Assembly (NCBI RefSeq): GCF_008369935.1
Contig: NZ_VTUZ01000006.1
Coordinates: forward strand, 124,001 to 188,000
DNA length: 64,000 bases
From: Paraburkholderia panacisoli
GTDB lineage: Bacteria > Pseudomonadota > Gammaproteobacteria > Burkholderiales > Burkholderiaceae
Reading direction: 5' to 3'
The notes under the pieces are model-generated. The model was given only the letters and a program-made list of their open reading frames with translations. It did not search any database and was not told the DNA's origin. A program made the translations under genes and the position numbers. Of this stretch, positions 48,765 through 57,985 are shown piece after piece (within the stretch, counting starts at the first letter, position 1; every line of letters begins with the position of its first letter).

Positions 48765-50719
48765 TGCGTCACCGGCGTCGTATCGGTGCCGGGTTCGGCG
48801 GGTTTCGTCGAACGACGGCCCAAGCCGCGCTTCAGATGAACCATCAGCAAGGAAATCGCCGCCGGGGTAATGCCGGAGATGCGCGATGCCTGACCAATCG
48901 TCTCAGGCCGGAATTGCGTCAGCTTCTGACGCGCTTCGAACGAGAGGCCTCGGACTTCCGCGTAGTCCAATCCCTCGGGCAGACGTGTGCTTTCTTGGGC
49001 CTCATTTCGTTCGATCTCACCGGCCTGCCGGTCGATATAACCCTGATACTTGATGCCGATCTCGATCTGTTCCTTGATCTGCGCGAGCAACACGTCGTCT
49101 TCAGCAAGGATTTCAGGCGCACCACATGCACCGGCACGCAAGCCGCACACGCCGTCATAGCTGACGCCCGGGCGACGAAGCAGATCCGCCAGGCTGTATT
49201 CGTGGTCGATCGGCTTGCCGAGCAAAGCCGTCGCTTCGTCAGCAGGTAACGTCTTAGGATTGACCCAGGTTGTGCGGAGGCGTTCTGTTTCACGTGAAAC
49301 AGCGTCGCGCTTGCGGCTAAAAGCATCCCAACGGACATCGTCGACCACGCCAAGCTCGCGGCCTATCTCGGTCAGACGCATATCGGCATTATCTTCGCGC
49401 AGGCTCAGGCGATATTCCGCCCGGCTCGTAAACATCCGATACGGCTCGGATACGCCTCGTGTGACCAGATCGTCGACCAGCACACCAAGATAAGCCTGAT
49501 CGCGACGCGGGCACCACGCTTCCTTGCCCTGCACGTACAGGCCTGCATTGATGCCCGCCAGCAGGCCTTGCGCGGCCGCCTCTTCGTAGCCCGTCGTGCC
49601 GTTGATCTGCCCGGCAAAGAACAGCCCGTTGATCACCTTGGTTTCCAGCGAAGCCTTCAGCCCGCGCGGGTCGAAATAGTCGTATTCGATCGCGTAGCCC
49701 GGCCGCAGAATGTGCGCGTGTTCCAGACCGCGCATCGAACGCACCAGTTCGAGCTGTACATCGAACGGCAGACTCGTGGAGATGCCATTCGGGTAGAACT
49801 CGTTAGTCGTCAGCCCTTCCGGTTCCAGGAAGATTTGATGCGATTCCTTCGACGCAAAACGGTGGATCTTGTCCTCGATCGACGGGCAATAGCGCGGCCC
49901 CACCCCTTCGATCACGCCGGTATACATCGGCGACCGATCAAGGCCCCCGCGGATGATGTCGTGGGTGCGCCCGTTCGTATGCGTGACCCAGCACGGCACT
50001 TGCCGCGGATGCTGGTCGGTCCGCCCAAGGAATGAGAACACGGGCACCGGATCGAGATCGCCTGGCTGCTCTTCGAGCTGCGAGAAGTCGATCGTGCGAC
50101 CGTCGATACGCGGCGGCGTACCCGTCTTGAGCCGGCCTTGCGGCAGCTTCAATTCTTTCAGGCGGGCGGACAGCGAAACCGCCGCCGGATCGCCTGCGCG
50201 ACCGCCGGTGTAGTTGTTCAAGCCCACATGAATCTTGCCGTCGAGGAATGTCCCCGCCGTCAGCACCACAGCGCGCGCACTAAACCGAATTCCTACTTGC
50301 GTTACCGCCCCGACAACACGGTCGCCTTCCACCATCAGATCGTCGACGGCTTGCTGGAACAGCCACAAATTCGGCTGATTCTCCAGCCGATGCCGGATCG
50401 CCTGTTTGTACAACAGACGATCGGCCTGAGCGCGTGTCGCCCGCACGGCGGGCCCCTTCGACGAATTGAGGATACGAAACTGAATGCCGCCCTCGTCTGT
50501 CGCGGCCGCCATCGCGCCGCCAAGCGCGTCGACTTCCTTGACCAGATGGCCTTTGCCAATACCGCCAATCGACGGATTGCAGCTCATCTGGCCGAGGGTT
50601 TCGATGTTATGAGTCAGCAGGAGCGTCGTATTGCCCATGCGCGCCGAAGCCAGCGCGGCTTCCGTGCCGGCATGACCACCGCCAACGACAATTACGTCAA
50701 ATTCTGTGGGAAAAAGCAT
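48761..50719 (-). CDS. mnmG: tRNA uridine-5-carboxymethylaminomethyl modification enzyme MnmG (GidA)
   Basis: This 652-aa FAD enzyme works with MnmE to modify U34 of tRNAs. The N-terminal FAD motif is [21 protein letters not shown]. Other hallmarks are [65 protein letters not shown] with the active-site Cys, and [23 protein letters not shown]. The start at MLFPTEF is the family start; an in-frame ATG 4 codons upstream is less likely. A perfect parS site lies inside the coding sequence at VSRET. Confidence 0.97.
   Translation of the reverse strand: MLFPTEFDVIVVGGGHAGTEAALASARMGNTTLLLTHNIETLGQMSCNPSIGGIGKGHLVKEVDALGGAMAAATDEGGIQFRILNSSKGPAVRATRAQADRLLYKQAIRHRLENQPNLWLFQQAVDDLMVEGDRVVGAVTQVGIRFSARAVVLTAGTFLDGKIHVGLNNYTGGRAGDPAAVSLSARLKELKLPQGRLKTGTPPRIDGRTIDFSQLEEQPGDLDPVPVFSFLGRTDQHPRQVPCWVTHTNGRTHDIIRGGLDRSPMYTGVIEGVGPRYCPSIEDKIHRFASKESHQIFLEPEGLTTNEFYPNGISTSLPFDVQLELVRSMRGLEHAHILRPGYAIEYDYFDPRGLKASLETKVINGLFFAGQINGTTGYEEAAAQGLLAGINAGLYVQGKEAWCPRRDQAYLGVLVDDLVTRGVSEPYRMFTSRAEYRLSLREDNADMRLTEIGRELGVVDDVRWDAFSRKRDAVSRETERLRTTWVNPKTLPADEATALLGKPIDHEYSLADLLRRPGVSYDGVCGLRAGACGAPEILAEDDVLLAQIKEQIEIGIKYQGYIDRQAGEIERNEAQESTRLPEGLDYAEVRGLSFEARQKLTQFRPETIGQASRISGITPAAISLLMVHLKRGLGRRSTKPAEPGTDTTPVTQ
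49286..49301. promoter_or_regulatory. parS centromere site within mnmG
   Basis: TGTTTCACGTGAAACA is identical to the 16-bp consensus parS. It lies within the mnmG reading frame and codes for part of AVSRETE. Confidence 0.95.
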
Positions 50720-50775
50720 CGCGCATCTCACGCCAGATCGTCGCGTGAGCCTTTCAGAGGAAAATGTATGGGCGA

Positions 50776-50804
50776 ATTATAACGGGTTCGGTTTAGGCCC
50801 GAAT
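50776..50804 (-). promoter_or_regulatory. Probable mnmG-rsmG-par promoter (-10 TATAAT)
   Basis: On the minus strand a perfect TATAAT (50781-50776) precedes mnmG by about 57 nt. The -35 region at 17-nt spacing (ATTCGG) is a poor match to TTGACA, so the assignment rests on the -10. Confidence 0.45.
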
Positions 50805-50826
50805 TTCGTCCGGTTGGCTGACTCAT

Positions 50827-50863
50827 AAAAAAAGCGGTGTGTTTCACGTGAAACACACCGCTT
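50827..50863 (-). terminator. Intrinsic terminator of the liv operon whose stem is a perfect parS site
   Basis: Positions 50832-50863 are a perfect 32-bp palindrome with parS TGTTTCACGTGAAACA at its exact centre (50840-50855) and AAGCGGTG/CACCGCTT as outer arms. On the minus strand it is followed by seven T, 32 nt after the livF stop codon. The palindrome therefore has the form of an intrinsic terminator and of a ParB loading site at once. As RNA the innermost bases must open to form a loop. Confidence 0.85.
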
Positions 50864-50894
50864 CGAACTGCAGCAGTCAGCGAAAAGTCGGCGC

Positions 50895-51647
50895 CTAAGC
50901 CACCTTCTTGGCCAGCCCCAGATACGTCTCGATCACGCGAGGATTCTGCGCCAGATCAGTTGCCGGCCCTTCCAGCACCAGTTCCCCAGTTTCGAGCACA
51001 TAGCCATAATCTGAAATCTGCAACGCAGCGCGCGCATTCTGCTCGATCAACAGTGTCGCCACCCCGGTCTGCCGCAGCGCGCTAATGATGTGGAAAATTT
51101 CTTTTACGATCAGCGGTGCGAGGCCCAAACTCGGCTCGTCCAGCATCAGTAGATCCGGCTTGCCCATCAACGCACGCCCTACCGCGAGCATCTGCCGCTC
51201 ACCGCCGGACAAAGTGCCAGCAGCCTGTTTGCGACGCTCCTTCAGTCGCGGAAACAACGTGAAGACTGGTTCGAGTTGGTCGAGAAAATTGCGCTCCCCG
51301 GCGCGCTTGCGTCGATAAGCCCCGAGAACAAGGTTGTCCTCAACCGTCATCGACGCAAACAGCTCGCGCTTTTCGGGCACCAGGCACATGCCACGCGCGA
51401 CCCGCTTCTCGACCGGCACCGCGCTGACATCTTCGCCCTGATAGACCACCCCACCCTTCGCGTGCCCCGTGTTCGGCAATGCGCCCATGATCGCGTTCAA
51501 CAACGTGGACTTGCCCGCGCCGTTCGGCCCGATCACCGAAACGATCTGCCCCGCCCGCACCTTGATCGCCGCGCCGTGCAGCGCTTCGACCTTGCCGTAC
51601 CGGACCGACAAACTGTCCACTTCGAGAATCGGTGCAGCAACATTCAT
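50895..51647 (-). CDS. livF: Branched-chain amino-acid ABC transporter ATPase LivF
   Basis: This 250-aa ATPase has Walker [18 protein letters not shown], signature [15 protein letters not shown] and Walker [17 protein letters not shown]. The LivF type is recognised by [16 protein letters not shown] and [17 protein letters not shown]. The start at 51647 is preferred because GGAG lies 7 nt upstream. An ATG at 51659 overlaps the previous stop (TGATG) and would add four residues. It is the last gene of the first liv operon. Confidence 0.94.
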   Translation of the reverse strand: MNVAAPILEVDSLSVRYGKVEALHGAAIKVRAGQIVSVIGPNGAGKSTLLNAIMGALPNTGHAKGGVVYQGEDVSAVPVEKRVARGMCLVPEKRELFASMTVEDNLVLGAYRRKRAGERNFLDQLEPVFTLFPRLKERRKQAAGTLSGGERQMLAVGRALMGKPDLLMLDEPSLGLAPLIVKEIFHIISALRQTGVATLLIEQNARAALQISDYGYVLETGELVLEGPATDLAQNPRVIETYLGLAKKVA

Positions 51648-51658
51648 TGTGTTCTCCA

Positions 51659-53443
51659 TCACTCCACCCCGCCCAGATACGCTTCGAGCACCGCCGGATC
51701 TTGCTGAACGTCCAGCGGCAAGCCTTCCGCAATCCGTGTTCCAAACTCCATGACCACCAGACGGTCGGTGAGATTCATCACGAAATCCATGTCGTGTTCG
51801 ACCAGCAGCACGCTCATGCCTTCGGCCTTCAGACGGCGCAGCAGGTCGGCGAGTTGCAGCTTTTCCTGGTAGCGCAAACCGGCTGCCGGTTCGTCGAGCA
51901 GCAATAGCGTCGGATCACAGCACAACGCCCGAGCGATTTCGAGAATCCGCTGCTGGCCCAACGCCAGACTCCCCGCCTCGTCGTACATATGCTGTTCGAG
52001 CCCGACACGGCGAATCTGTCGAGCCGCTTCTGCCATCAGACGCGCTTCCTCCGCGCTATTCAGGCGCGCGACACTGCGCCAGACGCCCGCATGTCCGCGC
52101 AGATGCGCGCCGATCGCCACGTTCTCCAACACTGTCATCCCCGGCAGCAGTTTGACGTGCTGGAAGGTCCGGCCGATCCCGCGCTTGACGATTTCACGTG
52201 AACTCAGCGAATCGATCCGCTCGCCGCGGAACGTGATCTCGCCGCTGGTCGCCTGCAATACACCGGTGACAAGATTAAACGTGGTCGACTTGCCGGCGCC
52301 GTTGGGTCCGATCAATCCGATGATTTGTCCCGCTTTCACCTCGAAGCTGACATCGTTCACCGCGACCAACCCGCCGAACTGCTTGCGTGCTTTGTTCACG
52401 GTCAGAAGATCTTCGCCGGCTTGCGGCTTGCTGCGCTGCGGCAACGGCTCCGCATGATCGGCCAGATGAGCGCGCGGCCCACGCGGGAAAAAGCGCGCGA
52501 CGAACGGCCAAACCCCTTGCCGAGCGTATTGCAGCAGCAACACCATCAAGATCCCGAATACGATCACTTCGAAGTTGCCGTTCTCGCCCAGCAGCTTCGG
52601 CAGCAGCGTTTGCAGATAGTCCTGCAGCAGCGTCAGAATCGCCGCACCGAGCACCGCGCCCCAGACATGCGACACGCCCCCCACCACCGCCATGAACAGA
52701 AACTCGATGCCGTGATTCAGGCCGAACGGCGTCGGATTCACCGCGCGTTGCAGATGGGCGTACAGGAACCCTGAGATCGACGCCAGCACCGCCGCATAGA
52801 CAAAGATGACGACGCGCATCCACGCGGTATTCACGCCCATCGCCTCCGCCATCATGCCGCCGCCGCGCAGCGCCCGAATCGCGCGACCCGGCCGACTATT
52901 AAGCAGATTTTGAACAGAAATCACCGCTCCGAGCACGACTAGCCAGATCAGGTAGTAAATATGACGACCCGACTCCAGGTTGATGCCGAAAACATTCAGC
53001 ACCGGAATCCCATTGATGCCGTCGTACTTGCCGAGCATTTCAAGATTGCCGAACAGGTAGAACAGCGCGAGCCCCCACGCGATCGTGCCGAGTGGCAGAA
53101 AGTGCCCCGACAGACGCATCGTCACGAGGCCCAGCATCAGCGCGATCAACGCCGTCACGACGACACCCGCGATCAGCGCGAGCCACGGCGAGACGCCGTA
53201 CTTGGTCGTCAGATACGCGGTCGCGTACGCGCCGATGCCGACGAACGCCGCCTGACCGAAACTCGTCATCCCGCCGATGCCGGTCAGCAGCACGAGGCCG
53301 ATCGCGACGATCGAATACAGGCCGATGTAGTTGAGCAGCGTGACCCAGTACTCGGGCACGTGGATCGGCTGCGGCAACACCGGCAGCGCGAACAGCACCA
53401 CGAGGAACAACCAGAAGAACTTGTTTTGCATGATCCGTTTCAT
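51659..53443 (-). CDS. LivM-LivG fusion: permease joined to ATPase
   Basis: This 594-aa protein joins two normally separate subunits. Residues about 1-320 are a LivM permease with about 8-10 membrane helices ([55 protein letters not shown] and the cytoplasmic [19 protein letters not shown]). After a Pro/Arg-rich linker, residues about 355-594 are a LivG ATPase ([47 protein letters not shown]). The reading frame is continuous through the junction. GAGGAG precedes the start. livH ends 4 nt upstream and livF begins at its stop codon, so the operon is tightly coupled. Confidence 0.93.
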   Translation of the reverse strand: MKRIMQNKFFWLFLVVLFALPVLPQPIHVPEYWVTLLNYIGLYSIVAIGLVLLTGIGGMTSFGQAAFVGIGAYATAYLTTKYGVSPWLALIAGVVVTALIALMLGLVTMRLSGHFLPLGTIAWGLALFYLFGNLEMLGKYDGINGIPVLNVFGINLESGRHIYYLIWLVVLGAVISVQNLLNSRPGRAIRALRGGGMMAEAMGVNTAWMRVVIFVYAAVLASISGFLYAHLQRAVNPTPFGLNHGIEFLFMAVVGGVSHVWGAVLGAAILTLLQDYLQTLLPKLLGENGNFEVIVFGILMVLLLQYARQGVWPFVARFFPRGPRAHLADHAEPLPQRSKPQAGEDLLTVNKARKQFGGLVAVNDVSFEVKAGQIIGLIGPNGAGKSTTFNLVTGVLQATSGEITFRGERIDSLSSREIVKRGIGRTFQHVKLLPGMTVLENVAIGAHLRGHAGVWRSVARLNSAEEARLMAEAARQIRRVGLEQHMYDEAGSLALGQQRILEIARALCCDPTLLLLDEPAAGLRYQEKLQLADLLRRLKAEGMSVLLVEHDMDFVMNLTDRLVVMEFGTRIAEGLPLDVQQDPAVLEAYLGGVE

Positions 53444-53447
53444 CGTG

Positions 53448-54503
53448 TCACTCCTCTTCCTCTTCGGCGTGCGGGCTGGCAAGACTTCGCCAGAGCAGCA
53501 CCGGGATGATGAGCGTGAACACGATCACTTCTTTGTATGCGCTCGCCCAGAACGACGAATACGACTCCAGCAGCCCGACCAGGATCGAGCCCGCAGCCGC
53601 CAGCGGATAGCTGACGAGCCCGCCGATAATCGCCCCCACGAAGCCCTTCAGACCGATCAGGAAGCCCGAGTCGTAGTAGATGGTGGTCAGGGGTGCGACG
53701 AGGATGCCGCACAGCGCACCGAGCCCCGCAGCCAGCGTGAACGCGAGGCGCCCCGCCTGGGTTGTGCCGATGCCGACGAGCCGCGCGCCGAGCCGGTTCA
53801 CCGAGGTCGCGCGCAAGGCCTTGCCCGAGATCGAGCGGTCGAAGTACAGATACAGCGCGCCGATCAACACGACCGCGGTGCCGACCACCCACAGGCTTTG
53901 CCCGGAGATCGACAGGCTGCCAAGGTTGAACGTCGCATCTGAGAACGCGGTCGTGCGTGAGCCTTCGGCGCCGAACATAACGAGCCCCAGCCCGACCATC
54001 GCGAAGTGCACCGCCACCGCCACGATCAAGAGCAGCAGCGTGGTCGCCTCTGCGATCGGCTCATACGCAAGCCGGTAGACGAACGGTCCCATCGGAATCA
54101 CGATCAGAAGCGTCAGCGCGATTTGCGCGACCATCGGCAGCGGTTGTAGGAACACGCCCCGCGTGAGCGCGTAAACCGCGATCGGAAACAGCAGGTATTT
54201 CCCCACCAGCATGACGAGCGTACGCGCCGCGTGTCGCCGCCGTTCAGGATGCCGCACCAGCCCCGCCCCTTCCACGACGAAGCACGCCGCTCCCATCGCC
54301 ATCAGCAGCCAGCAGGTGGCCGGAAATTTCTGTGTCTGCAGTGCGGCGAGCGTCAACGCGCCGTACGAAACAAACTCCCCCTGCGGGATGAAGATCACCC
54401 GCGTCACGGAGAACACCAGCACTAGCGCGAGCGCGAGCAGCGCGTAGATCGCGCCGGTGGTGATGCCGTCCTGCGCGAGGATCGCCGCAATTGATAGATC
54501 CAT
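53448..54503 (-). CDS. livH: Branched-chain amino-acid ABC permease LivH
   Basis: This 351-aa permease starts MDLSIAAILAQDGITTGAIYALLALALVLVFSVTRVIFIPQGEFVSYGAL, the normal LivH opening. It contains the coupling region KALRATSVNRLGARLVGIGTTQAGRLAF. It is about 50 residues longer than typical LivH because of an insert around residues 75-125 (VRHPERRRHAARTLVMLVGKYLLFPIAVYALTRGVFL). The C-terminus is a run of Glu. GAGGAAGT precedes the start. A 207-nt gap with a large hairpin separates it from the binding-protein gene upstream. Confidence 0.92.
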   Translation of the reverse strand: MDLSIAAILAQDGITTGAIYALLALALVLVFSVTRVIFIPQGEFVSYGALTLAALQTQKFPATCWLLMAMGAACFVVEGAGLVRHPERRRHAARTLVMLVGKYLLFPIAVYALTRGVFLQPLPMVAQIALTLLIVIPMGPFVYRLAYEPIAEATTLLLLIVAVAVHFAMVGLGLVMFGAEGSRTTAFSDATFNLGSLSISGQSLWVVGTAVVLIGALYLYFDRSISGKALRATSVNRLGARLVGIGTTQAGRLAFTLAAGLGALCGILVAPLTTIYYDSGFLIGLKGFVGAIIGGLVSYPLAAAGSILVGLLESYSSFWASAYKEVIVFTLIIPVLLWRSLASPHAEEEEE

Positions 54504-54597
54504 ACTTCCTCGTCCTGAAGCGTCGAAATCGAAAACCGGGAAACGGTCGTGGCGGCGGAATTCGCGGCCGTCCACCGACCTGCAATGCCTGAAAAGG

Positions 54598-54630
54598 CGA
54601 CCGCCGCGCCGGAACACGGCGCGGCGGTCG
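54598..54630 (-). terminator. Intercistronic hairpin between binding protein and livH
   Basis: A perfect 13-bp stem (CGACCGCCGCGCC pairing with GGCGCGGCGGTCG) has a 7-nt loop, followed on the minus strand by CCTTTTC. It looks like a partial terminator or mRNA stabiliser that would give more binding protein than membrane subunits. Confidence 0.6.
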
Positions 54631-54710
54631 TTGCCATTGTCATCAAACAGAATGGCAATGCGGCGTCATGCGCCGCGGATTGCGCGAGAGGCGCGTATCG
54701 CTTTTTATCT

Positions 54711-55871
54711 TTAGTCGTTCTGCAGCTTCCACTTACCGTCGACGATCTGCACGATCACGCGTGCGCGCTTGTCGAGGCCGTTGTGGTCGGTCGCGGTGGT
54801 GTTCATGATGCCGTGCGACACCGGCAGTTCCTTGATGCTTTCGAGCGCGCCGCGCAGTGCCACGCGGAATGCCTCGGTGCCCGGCTGAGCGGTCTTCAGA
54901 GCGACCGGAATCGCGGTTTGCAGCATCTGGCCGGCATCCCACGCGTGACCGCCGAAGGTCGCCACCGAACCCGCGCCATACGCCTTCTCATACGCCGCCT
55001 TGTACGCTTCCGACGACTTCTTCACCGGATTCGATTCGGGCAATTGGTCCGCGACAAGGATCGGACCAGCCGGCAGGAATTCGCCTTCGCAATCCTTGCC
55101 GCACACACGCAGGAAGTCGTTATTCGCGACGCCATGCGTCTGATAGACCTTGCCCTTGTAGCCGCGCTCCTTGAGCGTCTTGGCCGGCAGCGCCGACGGC
55201 GTGCCCGCGCCCGCGATCAGCACCGCGTCGGGGTTCGCGCCCATCGTCTTGAGCACCTGGCCGGTCACCGAGGCGTCGGTGCGGTTAAAGCGTTCGCTCG
55301 AAACGATCTTCAGATTGTGCGCGGCGGCCGCGGCGGTGAAGACGTTGTTCCAGCCGTCGCCGTACGCATCCGCGAAGCCGATGAAGCCAACCGTTTTCAC
55401 GCCGTGATGCGCCATGTAGTCGGCGATCGCGTCAGCCATCAGGCTGTCGTTCTGCGGCGGTTTGAAGGCCCATGCGCGCTTGCCGTCCATCGGAGAGATG
55501 ATTGCGGCCGATGCCGCCAGCGAGATCACCGGCGTCTTGCCTTCGGCGGCGGCGTCGAGCATCGCGAGCGAATTCGGCGTGACGGTTGAACCGATGATCG
55601 CGTCGACGTGGTCTTCGTCGATCAGCTTGCGCGTGTTTTGCACTGCCTTGCCGGTATCCGATGCGTCGTCGAGCACGATGTACTGCACGGTCTTGCCGCC
55701 GATCTCTTTCGGCAGCAGTGCAATCGTGTTCTTCTCAGGAATCCCGAGCGATGCAGCGGGTCCCGTCGTCGACAACGTCACGCCGATTTTCACCTGCGCG
55801 AACGCCGCGCCCGCACCGCACATCAACGCCATTGCGATGCCGGTGCGTACCCATTGCCTAGTGTTCTTCAT
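54711..55871 (-). CDS. Periplasmic branched-chain amino-acid-type binding protein (paralogue 1)
   Basis: This 386-aa protein has a signal peptide ending AAFA and the Leu/Ile/Val-binding fold: VKIGVTLSTTGPAASLGIPEKNTIALLPKEIGG, DAIIGSTVTPNSLAMLDAAAEGKTP, GFIGFADAYGDGWNNVF and RVCGKDCEGEFLPAGPILVADQLPESNPVKKS, the last with a likely disulfide. It is strongly similar over its whole length to the gene at 56286-57452, implying tandem duplication. Its nearest transport partners are livH, livMG and livF downstream on the same strand. The exact ligand is unknown. Confidence 0.92.
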   Translation of the reverse strand: MKNTRQWVRTGIAMALMCGAGAAFAQVKIGVTLSTTGPAASLGIPEKNTIALLPKEIGGKTVQYIVLDDASDTGKAVQNTRKLIDEDHVDAIIGSTVTPNSLAMLDAAAEGKTPVISLAASAAIISPMDGKRAWAFKPPQNDSLMADAIADYMAHHGVKTVGFIGFADAYGDGWNNVFTAAAAAHNLKIVSSERFNRTDASVTGQVLKTMGANPDAVLIAGAGTPSALPAKTLKERGYKGKVYQTHGVANNDFLRVCGKDCEGEFLPAGPILVADQLPESNPVKKSSEAYKAAYEKAYGAGSVATFGGHAWDAGQMLQTAIPVALKTAQPGTEAFRVALRGALESIKELPVSHGIMNTTATDHNGLDKRARVIVQIVDGKWKLQND

Positions 55872-56224
55872 TGCGAGTCTCCAAACGCTTTGAAACGCGT
55901 ATCTATGATCCGGCTTACGGGCCGGGTGTCCGAATCTAGTTATAAGGGTTCAGGCATGCCAAGCATGGTTTTCCCTGCTCGACGCAAAGACCTTCGCCGT
56001 TTTGTTGGATGCCACTCCCCTGCTCACCACTTCTGCAACTGCTGCGATTTCCCACGACGAGTGGCATGAGTGGCCCTACTTCGCCGCTGCAAACTCAGGC
56101 CAGCAAACCACTAACATGTTAGTAGTATTGCGTTTTGCATCATTGACGGTCAATAGACCGCAAATCAAATGCGGGTTTGTCCTGAAGCGACGAAACCACA
56201 CTTTTTCACGTGATGCGGGCAATA
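55872..56224. other. Region upstream of binding-protein gene 1 with two palindromes
   Basis: No gene is present. The perfect palindrome ACTAACATGTTAGT (56110-56123) and the inverted repeat ATTGAC-G-GTCAAT (56142-56154) are candidate regulator sites about 240-285 nt upstream of the gene at 54711-55871. A TTGGCA, 18-nt, TAGATT pair on the minus strand near 55930-55960 is a possible promoter. Confidence 0.35.
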
Positions 56225-56255
56225 AAAAAGACGCGTCAACTGCACGCGTCTTTTT
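56225..56255 (-). terminator. Intrinsic terminator of binding-protein gene 2
   Basis: AAAAAGACGCGT pairs with ACGCGTCTTTTT across a 7-nt loop, with a T-rich tail on the minus strand (TTTTTTATT). It lies about 30 nt after the stop codon, so this gene is a separate transcription unit. Confidence 0.85.
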
Positions 56256-56285
56256 CGATGAGGTCCCGTATCGCTTCGCCTTCGC

Positions 56286-57452
56286 TCAGTCGCCGGACAG
56301 CTTCCACTTGCCGCCGATGATCTCCACCATCACGCGCGCCCGCTGGTCGAGGCCAGCATGGTCGTTCGCGCTCATGTTGAAGATGCCGTGCGACGCGGGC
56401 ATGTCTTTAGTGTTTTCCAATGCTGCACGCAGCGCGTCACGGAACGCGGGTGTGCCCGGCTGGCCCTTCTTCAGCGCGAGCGGAATCGCGCGTTGCAACA
56501 GCAAGCCGGCGTCCCATGCGTGACCGCCGAAGGTCGACACCGAGCCCGCGCCGTACGCGGTTTCGTACGCATGCTTGTACGCGAGCGCGGTCTTCTTCAC
56601 CGGATTCGAATCGGGCAGTTGATCGGCAACCAGCAGCGGGCCAGCCGGCAAATAAGTGCCTTCGCAATCCTTGCCGCACACGCGCAGGAAGTCGTTATTC
56701 GCGACGCCGTGCGTCTGATAGTACTTGCCCTTGAAGCCACGCTCCTTGAGCGTTTTCTGCGGCAACGCGGCCGGCGTGCCCGCACCCGCGATCAGCACCG
56801 CATCCGGGTTCTGCGACATCATCTTCAGCACCTGGCCCGTGACCGATGCGTCGTTGCGCGCGAAGCGTTCGTTCGCGACGATCTTGATCTTCGCGAGATC
56901 GGCGGCCTTGCCGAATTCCTTGAACCAGCTCTCGCCGTATGCGTCCGAAAAGCCGATGAACGCGACCGTCTTCACGCCATGATTGGCCATGTGCTGTGCG
57001 ATCGCGGTGGCCATCAGGATGTCGTTTTGCGGCGTCTTGAAGACCCATGCGCGCTTCGCGTCCATCGGCTCGACGATGCTCGCCGCGGCAGCCATCGAGA
57101 TCATCGGCGTGGTGCTTTCGGCGGCGACGTCGATCATAGCGAGCGAGTTCGGCACCACGGTCGAGCCGATCAACGCGTCAACGTGGTCTTCGCTAGTGAG
57201 CTTGCGGACGTTCTTGACCGCCTGGGTCGAGTCGGTGGCATCGTCGAGCACGATATAGTCGATTTTCTGGCCCGCCACTTCTTTAGGCAGCAGCGCGATC
57301 GTGTTCTTTTCCGGAATGCCAAGCGATGCGGCCGGCCCCGTTGCCGACACCGTGACGCCGATTTTCACGTCCGCGAATGCATGACCGCTCCATGTTGCGG
57401 ATACTCCGGTGGCGACCAGTGCCGCGCTAATCCAACGCAATGCCGACTTCAT
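56286..57452 (-). CDS. Periplasmic branched-chain amino-acid-type binding protein (paralogue 2)
   Basis: This 388-aa protein has a signal peptide ending HAFA and is closely collinear with the protein at 54711-55871. It shares SLGIPEKNTIALLPKE, GSTVVPNSLAMIDVAAE, VCGKDCEGTYLPAGPLLVADQLPDSNPVKK and GGHAWDAG. It has its own terminator, and a large AT-rich palindrome lies just upstream, so it is probably expressed independently and supplies the same or a related Liv permease with a different ligand range. That is inference. Confidence 0.9.
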   Translation of the reverse strand: MKSALRWISAALVATGVSATWSGHAFADVKIGVTVSATGPAASLGIPEKNTIALLPKEVAGQKIDYIVLDDATDSTQAVKNVRKLTSEDHVDALIGSTVVPNSLAMIDVAAESTTPMISMAAAASIVEPMDAKRAWVFKTPQNDILMATAIAQHMANHGVKTVAFIGFSDAYGESWFKEFGKAADLAKIKIVANERFARNDASVTGQVLKMMSQNPDAVLIAGAGTPAALPQKTLKERGFKGKYYQTHGVANNDFLRVCGKDCEGTYLPAGPLLVADQLPDSNPVKKTALAYKHAYETAYGAGSVSTFGGHAWDAGLLLQRAIPLALKKGQPGTPAFRDALRAALENTKDMPASHGIFNMSANDHAGLDQRARVMVEIIGGKWKLSGD

Positions 57453-57475
57453 CCCGCTCCTCTATCTACCCCGTT

Positions 57476-57507
57476 ATTCAATTGAATTTAAATCCGCGGA
57501 TTTAAAT
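57476..57507. promoter_or_regulatory. Overlapping AT-rich palindromes, likely operator
   Basis: ATTCAATTGAAT (57476-57487) overlaps the perfect 22-bp palindrome 57486-57507, whose half-site is ATTTAAATCCG. They lie 24-55 nt upstream of the start of the binding-protein gene on the minus strand, the position of a repressor or activator site. Confidence 0.5.
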
Positions 57508-57669
57508 ACCAACCCAGTGGTCGGTGAATAAAGAGTTTAGCGGACGAAAGCCCCGCGCCGCAAGCAATTTGCAGGGTTGAGCCGAGCCGGATCGTGAGCG
57601 GTCCGTGAATAAAAAAAAGCGGCCGAATTAGCGAAAGGAGGGATTGACGCTTTATGAAAGTACAAATAA

Positions 57670-57703
57670 AAAGCGCTGTTGGATATCAATCCAACAGCGC
57701 TTT
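57670..57703 (-). terminator. Perfect 15-bp hairpin, probable terminator of the second liv cluster
   Basis: AAAGCGCTGTTGGAT pairs perfectly with ATCCAACAGCGCTTT around an ATCA loop. On the minus strand it is followed by TTTATTTG. It is about 280 nt beyond the livM stop codon, the only upstream gene cluster reading towards it. Confidence 0.65.
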
Positions 57704-57818
57704 CGTCTGGGCACTGAGTGCCTCATTGTCTCCTCGTTCTCCACCTGCAAAATTCGTGGTGCATCAGAACTGCATGAAGATTAAACGAGCACCCCCCTGA
57801 CTACAACTAGCAATTACC

Positions 57819-57968
57819 CTAGTGGTGCAGTGCGACACCGAAATGGGGCGCGTTCTGGACGCTTTTACCGGCGGCTGTTGCTACGTCCCGGATGCCGTCA
57901 TTCACTTGAGCAGCCGCCTTCAAAATGCTGCGAATTATATCGGACGCCGAATCAATTATGCAGATCAT
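57819..57968 (-). CDS. Possible 49-aa small protein after livM
   Basis: An ATG-started frame of 49 codons begins 18 nt after livM on the same strand. The translation has a helical look (ASDIIRSILKAAAQVNDGIRDVATAAGKSVQ) and a composition unlike most chance frames here. There is no obvious Shine-Dalgarno and no recognised family. Chance is a serious alternative. Confidence 0.25.
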   Translation of the reverse strand: MICIIDSASDIIRSILKAAAQVNDGIRDVATAAGKSVQNAPHFGVALHH

Positions 57969-57985
57969 TGCGCGTCGCCAAGGGG

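Larger units (their letters stand above)
57453..57985. other. Region between binding-protein gene 2 and the second liv cluster
   Basis: This 533-nt stretch holds the 57476-57507 palindromes (likely promoter/operator of the leftward gene), a 15-bp perfect hairpin at 57670-57703 and a weak small open frame (57819-57968, minus strand, 49 codons, MICIIDSASDIIRSILKAAAQVN...). That frame begins 18 nt after the livM stop codon but has no clear ribosome binding site. Confidence 0.5.

Noticed and set aside
52189..52204. parS-like sequence in the LivM-LivG fusion gene (ATTTCACGTGAACT core)
   Set aside because: Only 11 of 16 positions match consensus parS.
56203..56218. parS-like TTTTTCACGTGATGC in the intergenic region
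   Set aside because: About 12 of 16 positions match, with mismatches on one arm that break the palindrome.
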